The translations under genes and the position numbers were made by a program. The notes under the pieces are model-generated. The model searched no databases and had not been told where the DNA came from. It saw only the letters and a list, made by a program, of their open reading frames with translations. From Cryptomeria japonica (taxonomy: Eukaryota; Streptophyta; Pinopsida; Cupressales; Cupressaceae), in contig NC_081414.1 in assembly GCF_030272615.1 (NCBI RefSeq), positions 231,075,733 through 231,139,732 on the forward strand: a stretch of 64,000 bases of DNA, in the 5' to 3' direction. Of this stretch, positions 11,761-21,350 are shown in pieces (within the stretch, counting starts at the first letter, position 1; each line of letters opens with the position of its first letter).

Positions 11761-13158
11761 AGAACCATAGATAACGCTTTTCTGGATGAACATCTATTCC
11801 TTATACAAGCCCACACTCCTTGGTATGCTGATATTGCCAATTATTTAGTTGCTGCTAAAATGCTTGTTCATTTCTCTCCTAAAGAAAGAAGATTGCTAGT
11901 TGAGAAAAGCTTTAACTTCTCATGGACTGTTGATTGTTTGTTTTATACTGGACTTGACCAAGTCATGAGAAGATGTGTAAGAGAAGATGAAAAATATGAT
12001 ATCCTGCATGCATGTCATGATAAGCCGTGTGGAGGACATTTTGCTGCTAAAAGAACAACACTCAAAATACTGAACACAAGATATTATTAGCCAACATTAT
12101 ATAAGGATGCAACAGAGTATACAAGAAAATGTGACAGATGCCAGTGCATGGGGAGACCTACTAAATCTGATGAGATGCCATTGTATCCACAAATATTGGT
12201 TGCACCATTTGATAAATGGAGATTAGATTTTGTTGGCCCAATTGACCCCCCTTCTAATGGAAAATCTTACATTTTAGTATGTATTGATTATGTAACCAAA
12301 TGGGTGGAAGCTCGCGCCATGACACATGCAAGAGATAATAAGGTGGTTGAGTTCCTTTATGAGGAGATATTTACAAGATATGGAGTACCAAGGGAAATTG
12401 TATCAGACCAAGGACCACAATTTACTTCAACATTGATTGCAGCTTTGGTCAATGAATACAATATAAGGCACAAAAAATATACCCCATATCATCCACAAGC
12501 TAATGGACAAGTAGAGGTCACAAATAGGGAGCTAGAGGCTATTCTTACCAAGATAGTAGTTGTTCATAAAAAAAAACTGGTCTCACAGACTTTCAAAAGC
12601 AATTTGGGCATACATAACAACTTGGAAGACACCGATTGGTTTTACATCTTTTGAGATGGTGTATGGAAAAGAAACAATGGTGCCTATTGAGTTTGAGCAT
12701 AAAACTCTAAAGGACAACTTTGCAATTAAATATAACACTTTCTGAAGCACAAAAATATCGTATTCAACAATTGAATGCTTTGGATGAATGGAGAAAAATG
12801 GTTGTCCAATAGACAAAACTTATTCAAAATTAGAGAGTCAAGTGGTATGATAAATACATCAAAGAGAAAAAGTTAAAAGCAGGTGATTGGGCACTATTGT
12901 ATGACTCGATATAAAGATAATATGGGAAAGCTGCAAACCAGATGGTTAGATCCATATGAGATAGAGGAAGTTTTCAACAATGGAGTTGTTCATTTGACCA
13001 CAATTGACCTGGTTCGGTTCAAGCTTTTAGTAAATGGTCACAGATTGCATCTTTATCATAAGTCTGCCAGCAAAGAGGAGTTCTTGCAGCAACTGGGCAA
13101 GTTTCTTCTACAATTGACCAAAGTATTAGAGGTAAGGTTCCTGCAGCCTCTGCAGTGA
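11761..13158 (+). pseudogene. Athila-like integrase
   Basis: The zinc domain is ILHACHDKPCGGHFAAKRTT ... CDRCQCMGR. The catalytic triad is Asp in KWRLDFVGPI, Asp in EIVSDQGPQF and Glu in NGQVEVTNRELEAIL. TAG at about 12088 stands where the family has Trp (YYWP). A frameshift near 12580 carries on as KAIWAYITTWKTPIGFTSFE. A second break near 12745 precedes the C-terminal part KEKKLKAGDWALLYDS and KLQTRWLDPYEIEEVFNNG, which ends at 13158. No chromodomain is seen. Confidence 0.8.
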
Positions 13159-13680
13159 ACATACTTGCCACTTCATAATTCTCCACGCATAATTTCACAA
13201 CAATATTTCCATGTCTTATGGAAATATTATTCTCCATAAATAAATTTTTCCATCCACGTCAGCCCATCTCATTTTTTTATCTGTCATTTCTTTTCATTTC
13301 GCCATTCTTTTCGCACGACTACAGGTATGTACATATTTTATTTTATTTTAATTAGGCATTTATGATTTCATTATGATTATTTCCTTTGCTAAATCCTCGT
13401 ACACTTCCCTAAATCCTTTCAACATGTGTGGACACGTGCCAAAATAAGTTGGGGGTGTTTTATGATCTGATTTCCAAAATTAGTAATTAATTGTCCTTTT
13501 CGGTACCTTGATTTTATTGCTTGCCATCATTCCTTTAATGAGATATTCTTTGGCATAAGAAAGTAATGAATTCTGCTGCCAAATTTGGAAATAGGTAGAG
13601 AAGTTTCAATTTTCAGTCTGCAGAGTATCTTGGTTCTTCGTTTCTCAGTTGCAAAGATTGCTACATTAACAAATTAAGAA
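13159..13680 (+). other. Leader between pol and 3' ORF of the Athila-like element
   Basis: Non-coding and AT-rich. It contains a strong donor-like CTACAGGTATGTACAT (about 13320-13335) and an acceptor-like TTTTCAGTCTGCAG (about 13609-13622) before the ATG at 13681. A spliced subgenomic RNA would be one way to express a 3' ORF, but this is inference only. Confidence 0.35.
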
Positions 13681-15840
13681 ATGGGTGGAGATTATATCCT
13701 CCATGAACCAATAATCCATGATGCGTTGCTATAGGATGCTCTTTGTGAGCATTATTTCCGGTAGCATGGTTGGATTGTCCACTTTCTGAAAATAACAGAT
13801 TATAATGAAGAAATTGCCTCTGATTGTATGCATTCATTCAACAAAGGGGAGGCTATTGTTAAAGGATTAAGGGTCATTTCTATAGAGCAACAGATAGCTG
13901 AGGTTACAGGGTTGCTACAGGAAGGAAAATTGTTTCCAGAATCAAAAGATGCTAGAAGTGCCAGAGCAGAATTTACACACCACACAGATGGACCTCTAAT
14001 AGTGGACAAGCAAGGAACCAGGAGGGTTTCCCTTCTAGCAGAGTGGCCCCAGGTGCCCTTATATGTAATGAAGTACATTACTTGCGAAGGGAGGTATTCA
14101 AATTTACATTCGCCCCATTTCAAATTGCTTAGTCATTTACGACATGGCCGGAGAGTGAATGTTCCAAATTTTTTATATCACCTTAATTCCACAAGTGCCA
14201 AAGAAACATGGAAGAATGGAAATCGTTCTATTAGCCATCATGGTTTGATAAAATTGTTGGTAGAGCATTCTCTTAGAGATGTTTCATAGATGGAATGGGG
14301 GGTATTTGAAGACATATTGCAGTTTAGGGTTGAGGATACTCCTATAGAAGACGAGTTAGCAGTTGAAAAGGAGGAAATGGGAGAACCCTCTTCTCCCATA
14401 ATTTTTGCAGAGAATGAATTGCTCATCGCTGAAGGAATTGTGACTATTATGGAGGAAGAGATGGTCGAGACAAACATGGAGCAGTCCTCCACTTCTTTTC
14501 AAAGAGAATTGATATCTTCTAAAAGAAAAGGGAAGGAATTAGAAGTAATTAATGCAAAAGATGAACCTATGGTTCAGCCGTAGGAAACTCAAGTTTCCCC
14601 TATAGCCAAGAGGCGTAGATCAAAGAGAAATACTCCTATAGAAAAGCCACAAGTAGAAACTATTCCTGTAGTCACTCCAAAGGTTTATGCAAGAAGAACT
14701 CAGAGTACTACCCAAAAAGTTCGTCTAGCAGGTGATGCAACAAACGTTATTTCAGTGGAAGCATCAGAAGAAGAGAGCCCAATAGAGGTTGAAATTTAGA
14801 AGGAGGATGATGTTGACAGACTTTCAAGTCTGGCATACGTGGCAGAATAGCTTGAGGAACCTGTTGAAGAAATTCCACGTCCTAAGGTAACAACTATTAG
14901 ACCTCCATCATCCCTCAGTAGTTTATCTATTGCGTTAACATTTTATAGGTAGTGGGAGATGGAAAGGGCTAGATTACAAGGGATTATTGACAAACAACAA
15001 AGGGAAATTAAAAAAAAGGATAATAAAATTGAAGAATTAGAAGCCAAAGTTGATACAATCACTAGTATGGTCCCGGAGTTAATGCAATGTAGGGCATCAC
15101 CAAGAGTTTATGCTCTGCATTTGAAAGAGCGGTATTTAAATTTTAAATTAAATCACATTGATAGGGACCTTAGCCCTTCTTCAGAAACCCCTAAGGAATT
15201 TTATGATGCCTATCAGACTTCCCCAACAACTGTGAAAAATTTATTGTGTGAGCTTTACTTGCATAACTATGCTGTAACTTCTGATAGTGAGTGGAATCCC
15301 TTGTTATACATTGGTGATATCCACATAAAAGCCTTAATATCATGGATTCAGAATGAGATCAACATGGGACCATAGGATAGAACACATAGGGATGTTGAAT
15401 TTGATTGTCCATTACCACTGAGGAAGGAAGCAAAAGAGCCAAGAGTTCTCTATTATGAATGGTAGAAGCTATTGGTAAGGCAAGATGTGAGGAATCAAGT
15501 GTTGCCAATGAGGGAAGAAATATTCCAAGCATATGAGCATTTAGTTCAAAATGAAAGTGCAGCTGCAATTGAAGGCCTAACTCAGCGCTGGAATAATTTG
15601 CCAGAAGAATTGAAACAAGGAGAACCTCATTCACTGCCAAATTTTCATGCAACTAGGCAAAGAGCCCCTAAATATATCCAACTGGGTAGGATGAAAACTA
15701 ATAACTTGTTACCTTTGATCTTTCAGCCCCCTATACTTATGTGGCCATTGTTGGAATGTAAGGTTATAGATCACCCCTATGAAGCAGCTACAGAGAAGGC
15801 CAGATGGTCTAGATTAGAAAAGATGAAAGGGTTTTATTGA
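13681..15840 (+). pseudogene. 3' ORF (env position) of the Athila-like element, unknown function
   Basis: One uninterrupted frame of 720 codons runs from ATG 13681 to TGA 15838, broken only by nine TAG codons (13732, 13762, 14287, 14581, 14797, 14848, 14950, 15373, 15463). The N-terminal third is globular (IEQQIAEVTGLLQEGKLF, VMKYITCEGRYSNLHSPHF, NVPNFLYHLNSTS, SISHHGLIKLLVEHSL). An acidic and then basic linker follows (AKRRRSKRNTPIEKPQ). A coiled coil occupies residues about 427-465 (RLQGIIDKQQREIKKKDNKI). The last 130 residues are mixed helical. I see no signal peptide or membrane segment, so an envelope role is not supported. It is typical of extra ORFs in this lineage, and I cannot assign a function. 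Confidence 0.7.
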
Positions 15841-15940
15841 AATTTACCTTCAGGAGGAACAGGTCAAGGAACCATTCGTGACTTGAGAGTTAGTGCCAGA
15901 ATCAAGAATTTTCCTCTTGCTAGAGGATCGACAAGACCTT

Positions 15941-15954
15941 AAAGTTGGGGGGCA
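15941..15954 (+). promoter_or_regulatory. Polypurine tract of Athila-like element
   Basis: AAAGTTGGGGGGCA sits directly before the 3' LTR, which starts TGATGAG. A G-run next to the LTR is the expected primer site for plus-strand DNA synthesis. Confidence 0.8.
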
Positions 15955-17229
15955 TGATGAGTTGAGACATTAGCATATTTTTATCCCCATAACTCTTAAG
16001 TTTTTCTCATATATTGATTTACATAATAGTAATGATGTATCGAAAGTTTACTATATGTATTTCAGATGTTAGCCTGAACCTATTAAGACATGTTTTGCCT
16101 TTGCCAGTTTGTTCCTACAAGCATGTTATTCATTCCTGTTGCCATGCAGATTGTTTAGGCAAATATCATGTGTGAAATTAATAGATGTTTTGATTAATTA
16201 AAATAGATGTGTATGTTCTTGTATGTTCTTTCTTTTTGAAATTGCTGGAATAAATTGATACTGCTGGGAAGGCTCTCCTGTCACGCCAGTTGCAGTAGGA
16301 GATATTCAAGGAGGAGACTGAAAGATCGAATCAACAAAAATGTTGGTGAGCGTAAGGAATGACAAAGGAAAATTAATTGAGAAATTCTTTCTGATGTCTT
16401 ACTCAAGTAGACATTCGTGTTGAAAATATTGCCACGATGTGTTATGACTGTTGTTCGGTTTAGATCCACATTATTAGTGACTTAACTCCGGTTGTTTCCT
16501 TTCTTGATTATTTATTCACCTCTTCTTATCAGCTTGATCTGTGTAATAGGAAGTAATTATTTTGTTTTAAATAAAGGTCTTTATCTCTTTTCGTAGGTTA
16601 GATAGAAAAGAGAAGAAGCAGAGCAGAGAATTTTAGAAATAAAGTTACAAGTGTTTTGAGTTCCTTTTGATTCTGAATCATGTAATGACTTCCAAAGAAC
16701 AATAAATAAAGATATGTTATTCTGAGCACTTAGAGTTGTTTTTGGGAAGCCTGGAATCACTCATCCAAGGGGGCACACTTGGTGAGTGTTCTTGTGCCTT
16801 TGTTAAAATTAGTTTTCTTCTTTAGCTGCAGTAGATGTTCTTGCATTGATTGTTCCTACAACCATTGGAAACAAATCCATTGACTATTCTTGCAGCCAAA
16901 CCAAAACAAAGTAATTCCTGTTTGGCAGCATTGAACTTAGCCAGTATTGCTTGAATGAATTTGTGTTAATGCAAAAGTTTTCCAGTAGCCTTTCAATAGT
17001 TTCAATTCTTGCTTATCTTTTCTGCATAGATGTTAGTTGCTGCAATAATGCAAGGTATCTATTGCAGGAACTTAGTGCATATATAGTGCAGACCCATTTC
17101 AAGTATTACGTCCCTGGGTTGACAATCAAATGAACACTAGCTATGGAAATAGTGACTTTACAAAGTGAATGTCCAAACTTCGGGTTGAGACTTCAAATAG
17201 AGTTATTATTCTTATTGTTGGGTTGAACA
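15955..17229 (+). repeat. 3' LTR of Athila-like element
   Basis: TG...CA terminal, collinear with 6282-7521, and longer by an internal stretch of about 37 bases near 16860. The sequence after it (TTGAG then TACATCTACATTTGCATC) continues the texture that precedes 6282. Confidence 0.9.
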
Positions 17230-17581
17230 TTGAGTACATCTACATTTGCATCATAAAAAACATAAAAGAACAAAAATATATTGCATCTCATCATGTACAC
17301 AGTGCATCCATAACATAAACATATAAAATGCTTCAACATATAAAAGCATCACATAGTACACATGAATATAGTTTTCGCAACGAATGAGTCATCTCATATA
17401 TATATCAAAATAATAATAAAGTGTCATGTTAAAATGATGTCATTATCATATATGGCTACAAAATCACCCAAAGGTGTCTATGTCATAGCACAAAAAACTG
17501 ATACAAAATGGATCCAAGAGAGCTATGACAAAGACCCACCCTTAGAGATAGCTATTCTCAAAGGATTTTGAGCCCTTGATG

Positions 17582-19420
17582 ATCCTGCTCTAGGATTTCC
17601 CCCTCTGTCTCTCCCCCCCTGGTGGTGCGGGTGGACCCATAACCCCTCCACTAGATGCCTTCCATCTATCCCGTCCTCCTGTGGTAGTAGTCTGGGATTC
17701 TCTTTTGAAGCTCCTAGTCCTCAACTCTGGAGGTACAACTGCATAATATAGGTTTCTCCAGTAGGCTATCTCCTCCCCTGCCCATAGGACATATGCATAG
17801 CCAACCCCTATGTCCTCTGCTTCTCTCTTGCCTACCCTCAGTACCTCCTCAGCCTTAGTATATCATTGAATGTTCTAATCTCTCTCCCTATGCATCTCTC
17901 CTAATTGTCACCTCAATCGAGACACATCTCTCTCTCGATCCTTGATCTCATCAGCTTGTCCTTCTACAATCTCTCGCAACACTAGCAGCTCATCCTCCTC
18001 CTCATCCCCACCCTATGAACCCTCCTATCCCTGCACCTATCCTTGTCCTTGTCCCTATCCCTAAGAACCAACTTGTAACACCTATCCTCCTCTGCTCCGA
18101 GGTGGTCTCGGTGGTCTCCCTGTGTCTGGCTCTTGTCTCTCCCCACCTCTCTCCCTAGCCTCCCTTTGTCCACCTCTCCCCTCACCACCCTCCTAGCTAC
18201 TCCACCTCCTCCATCTCCCTCTACCCCTATCATCAGTATCCTCCTCCTCATCATCCTCTACCCCCACAGGCTCATGGAGATATGTTAATCTTGGTAGTGG
18301 ATGTGCTGCAAAATATGTCTCATGCTCTACATCTGTACCTACGTCCGCAATATCCCTACGTAGATCCCAAGGCATCAGAACCATCTGATCAAACTATGTC
18401 ACTACAACATTATAAGACAAAATTGACCCCTGGTGAGCCTTCTCTAGTACTGTCCAAGCAAACTCCCATGATCCCCGAGGCATCCTCTGTGCCATCCAAA
18501 CTACTTGCACACCTTGTCAATCAGATGCTTGTCAAAGATATATGGTGTTTTCCTGATCAAGTACATGCTCTTGAATACATAGGGTAGCTCTATGTCATCC
18601 TCCTCCCACTCCTCACAATCTAGATAGGGTCTCCATGTGACACTATCTATATCATCTATCACTTGTCTCCAGTAGTCCACCTTCCCAATCCGTGGCTAGG
18701 AAGTAATCATGTTGTACAAGTGAGCAAAACACTGTCCATGTCCTCTTCCTCCGAAATGAATAGGCCTTGTCACTGCAATGTGCTCATAAGCCCACACCTA
18801 TAGCAGTTTTGCCCCACATCCTAACCTGCAACCACCTAGATACATGAATTGATGTAGCTCATGATACAAATGCGCCAGGACACATGGACCCCATGCATAT
18901 GTGGTATGCTCTATCACCAAAGTCTCTAGTATCCGTCCCCAACCAATAGACATGCCTTGTGTCGCTCTGTCTAGACAAAGGTATCCATTGATCACTCCTC
19001 CAACCACTGTTTGTAATCTTTGTCCAGTAGCTAGCATCACCTCCTAGTTGAGGTGACTTGATCTCATCTCCAGCTCAGGGTCTCCAAAGACTCATCTTAG
19101 CACATCCTTGTCTCCCTCTTTGTCATATGGCACTAGCATGCCATGGATGGGTATCCTTAGTATCATGTAAACATCCTCTAACATGATTGACATCTCGACA
19201 GTCGAAAAATGAAATGAACATTTCTTAGAGTGCCATCTCTCTGCTAGAGCAGTCAATAGTCCCTTGTTCACCCGAATCTCAGGCAGATACATAATATGTC
19301 TCAAACCCATGCCCTCGACCGCTGCTCACTCCTCAAACGTCAACTCTAACTGCAACCTCTATGCCATGGGGAACCTCTCTCTAGTCTCAATCATGGGCAA
19401 GTGCTCCTATATCCAATCAA
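17582..19420 (-). pseudogene. Antisense plant-mobile-domain (PMD) ORF of the Tat element
   Basis: On the minus strand the translation runs LQLELTFEE, MGLRHIMYLPEIRVNKG, LLTALAERWHSKKCSFHFS, EMSIMLEDVYMILRIPIHG (19420 to 19140), then YAWGPCVLAHLYHELHQF and LGGCRLGCGAKLL (18990 to 18800), and further to DYWRQVIDDIDSVTWRPYL near 18640. This is the order of the aminotransferase-like plant mobile domain. A C-terminal Arg/Gly/Asp-rich tail (18250-17980) and GYAYVLWAGEEIAYWRNLYY (about 17790) follow. Several stops and shifts break it. The family occurs as antisense ORFs in Tat elements and, domesticated, in host MAIN/MAIL genes. Its biochemical role is unclear. Confidence 0.75.
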
Positions 19421-19429
19421 ACTAATCAT

Positions 19430-20100
19430 GTCAATCCTAGTGGTACTCATGTCTATCACATGGTGCTACTCATCAAGCTCTTATATTCATGCTCATGTCT
19501 ATCACATAACACTTCATCCTAGTGTATATGTTCATTATATTGTACTTGATCCTATTTAGAGGCCCTTCTCAAGTGAATCCTCTCAGCAACTTATCGAATT
19601 GGCAACACATGTTTATCACAAAATTGTCAATTCTATCCTATCTCTTATTTTTGTCTTCCCTAGGGCACCCGTTGAGTGAATCCTCTTAGTAGTTTATCCA
19701 ATTGACAATGTATGTTCATCACAAACTATTGACCTATGCCCCATATGACATGAACACGTTTTTACAATGCAAATGCGGTTTTAACCTACTCAAATGCACT
19801 TCCTTGTCCTAGACGCTCATGCACAACACAGACGCGCCACTGCTCAACGTAAACACACTTTTATGATATAGACATGTCCACATGATATAAACGCGTCTTT
19901 ATCTAACCTAAACATGATCATAATCATAGACATGACTATACATGACCTAGACGTGTCTGAACCTGACCTACACGTGGTTTTGCAGCAAAAACAAGTTTTG
20001 CATTTTTTTCACCTACTCTAAAATGCATTAAAGACAATAATAAATGTAAAAACATACAACATGGATTCAAGGTACTTACCAGCTCAACCATGTCATTTGG
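19430..20100. repeat. Degenerate direct and tandem repeats upstream of the PMD ORF
   Basis: A block of about 60 bases containing GTGAATCCTCT and TTATC(G/C)AATTG(G/A)CAA occurs at about 19560 and again at about 19671, a period of about 111 bases. From 19740 to 20000 there is a run of degenerate short units around ACGCGT, ACGTGT and AGACATG, spaced about 25-30 bases apart. No coding potential is seen. This would be the 5' region of the antisense ORF. Confidence 0.5.
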
Positions 20101-20478
20101 CCTTTGATATCATCGAACCCGATCGAACCTGTGAACTCTATCCATCATCGTTGATTTTTCTAAGCTCTCTCTGCACTTTGAACTCTAAGGTGTGTGGATG
20201 CAAATGAGGATGTTTTCCTTGTGGCCCTATCTTATAGGTAGCCTAACCCTTGTCCTTTCTGTCAGTTTTCTTTCCCGAGTCAATTTTCTTTCGGCATGAC
20301 CTTGTCATCTTATCTTGTCACCCCTTTCTAGCGTTTCTTTCTTATCGAGAGATTGTTTGCGATTTTTCCAAACATTTTCATCCAATCACTCGAGAGGGCA
20401 TATCATTCCCATCATGGGGCAACTTTGTATTTGTTTATCTTATCTTCTTTGAGCCAACGCGACAAGCTGCATTGTCTC

Positions 20479-20492
20479 AAAGAGGGGCAAAA
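20479..20492 (+). promoter_or_regulatory. Polypurine tract of Tat element
   Basis: AAAGAGGGGCAAAA is followed at once by TGTAGACACCTAAAATTGTC, the LTR start. This fixes the 3' LTR boundary on the left side. Confidence 0.7.
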
Positions 20493-21350
20493 TGTAGACA
20501 CCTAAAATTGTCCTATCTTATTTTTATTTATTTAATTATCTAAATTCTTCTCTTAATCAAATAAATCTTTATTTATTTAATTAATTCACTTTAGCCTCTT
20601 CTAAGTCCCTTTTCTAATTTAAATAAATATTTTTATTTATTTATTTAAATTATCCTTTTTCCTAAATTAAATAAATATTTAATTTATTTAATTGATCCCA
20701 TTTCCTCTATTAATTAAATAAATCTATTTATTTGATTAATTCATTAACCTTTTCTACCCATGACACATGTCATTTATTTCTTAATTTCTACACTACCTAC
20801 CCTCTCATTATTTTCTTATTTTCTCTACCTACCATTTAATCCTAGCCAACCATTTATCTTTACACCTCTTAATCTTATCCCTTCATTTTCTAAAGTGCCG
20901 TCTATATAAGATGATACTCTCCTTCATTATCAACCCTAATGAGCATTCTAATCGTCTAATCAATCTTATGCAATCAAGCCATCTTGCGATCAAGCTATCA
21001 ACCACATTTACATTCTTTGTTGAACTCTTATGCACACATAAAATATGAAAGAAAACATATCAAGAAAGATCAATGGAGATGGGAAGAAATGGAGATTAAA
21101 ACCCTACTATACATGTGAATGGTATATTTTCTTGTTTTCTTTGATTTGCATTGTCTTAGGTATCTTCATTGTGTATGGTGGATTGCTTTCATTGTTAGGA
21201 TAGGGTTTTGTGGTTGGATCCATTTTAGTCTTTCAATTTTGTTATTTCCATTACCCACTTTTCACCATATACACCTTATATTTGGACATGAGAAGGGGAG
21301 TTGGAGAAATATTCACAATGAAGAAATGACTTTTCCTTAGATTTTGTTGC
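20493..21350 (+). repeat. 3' LTR of Tat element (right end approximate)
   Basis: It begins TGTAGACACC after a polypurine tract. The U3 part holds four AT-rich palindromic blocks (20550-20745). A TATA box (CTATATAAG, about 20902) suggests the transcription start near 20930. The end is placed near TTTTGTTGCACA (about 21350) because it is the first CA-ending segment of fitting length. Without the 5' copy this is a guess. Confidence 0.55.

Larger units (their letters stand above)
6282..17229 (+). mobile_element. Athila-like Ty3/gypsy element, complete with both LTRs, nested in the Tat element
   Basis: Two direct LTRs (6282-7521 and 15955-17229) begin TGATGAGTTGAGACATTAGC and end GGTTGAACA, differing at roughly 4-5% of positions in the stretches I compared. 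A PBS follows the first LTR and a G-rich PPT precedes the second. The flanking 5-mers are TTTAG (left) and TTGAG (right), a target duplication with one mismatch. The internal order is gag, protease, RT, RNase H, integrase, then a 720-codon 3' ORF, which fits the Athila/Tat-branch plan of gypsy elements with an extra ORF in the env position. All ORFs have stops. Confidence 0.9.
1..21350 (+). mobile_element. Tat/Ogre-type Ty3/gypsy LTR retrotransposon, 5' end outside window, split by nested Athila element
   Basis: Order seen on the plus strand: gag zinc-finger tail, aspartic protease, G-patch, RT, integrase, long spacer, antisense plant-mobile-domain ORF, polypurine tract, 3' LTR. The protease core DGGAGLNIC, a G-patch after protease, and an antisense extra ORF between pol and the 3' LTR are known traits of the plant Tat lineage. 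The 5' LTR and PBS lie upstream of base 1. Bases 6282-17229 belong to a later Athila-like insertion, so the element itself is 1-6281 plus 17230 to about 21350. All ORFs are interrupted, so it cannot move by itself. The right end is approximate because no second LTR is available to compare. Confidence 0.85.

Noticed and set aside
13681-15840. Amber (TAG) recoding as a deliberate translation strategy in the Athila 3' ORF
   Set aside because: The rest of the element has TAA and TGA stops and frameshifts, and every TAG fits deamination of CAG or TGG. Decay explains it more simply.
13681-15840. Retroviral-type envelope gene
   Set aside because: No signal peptide, membrane anchor or cleavage site is visible; position alone is not enough.
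18282-18587. Plus-strand ORF within 18.2-18.6 kb
   Set aside because: It is the reverse of the antisense plant-mobile-domain coding sequence and has no family features.
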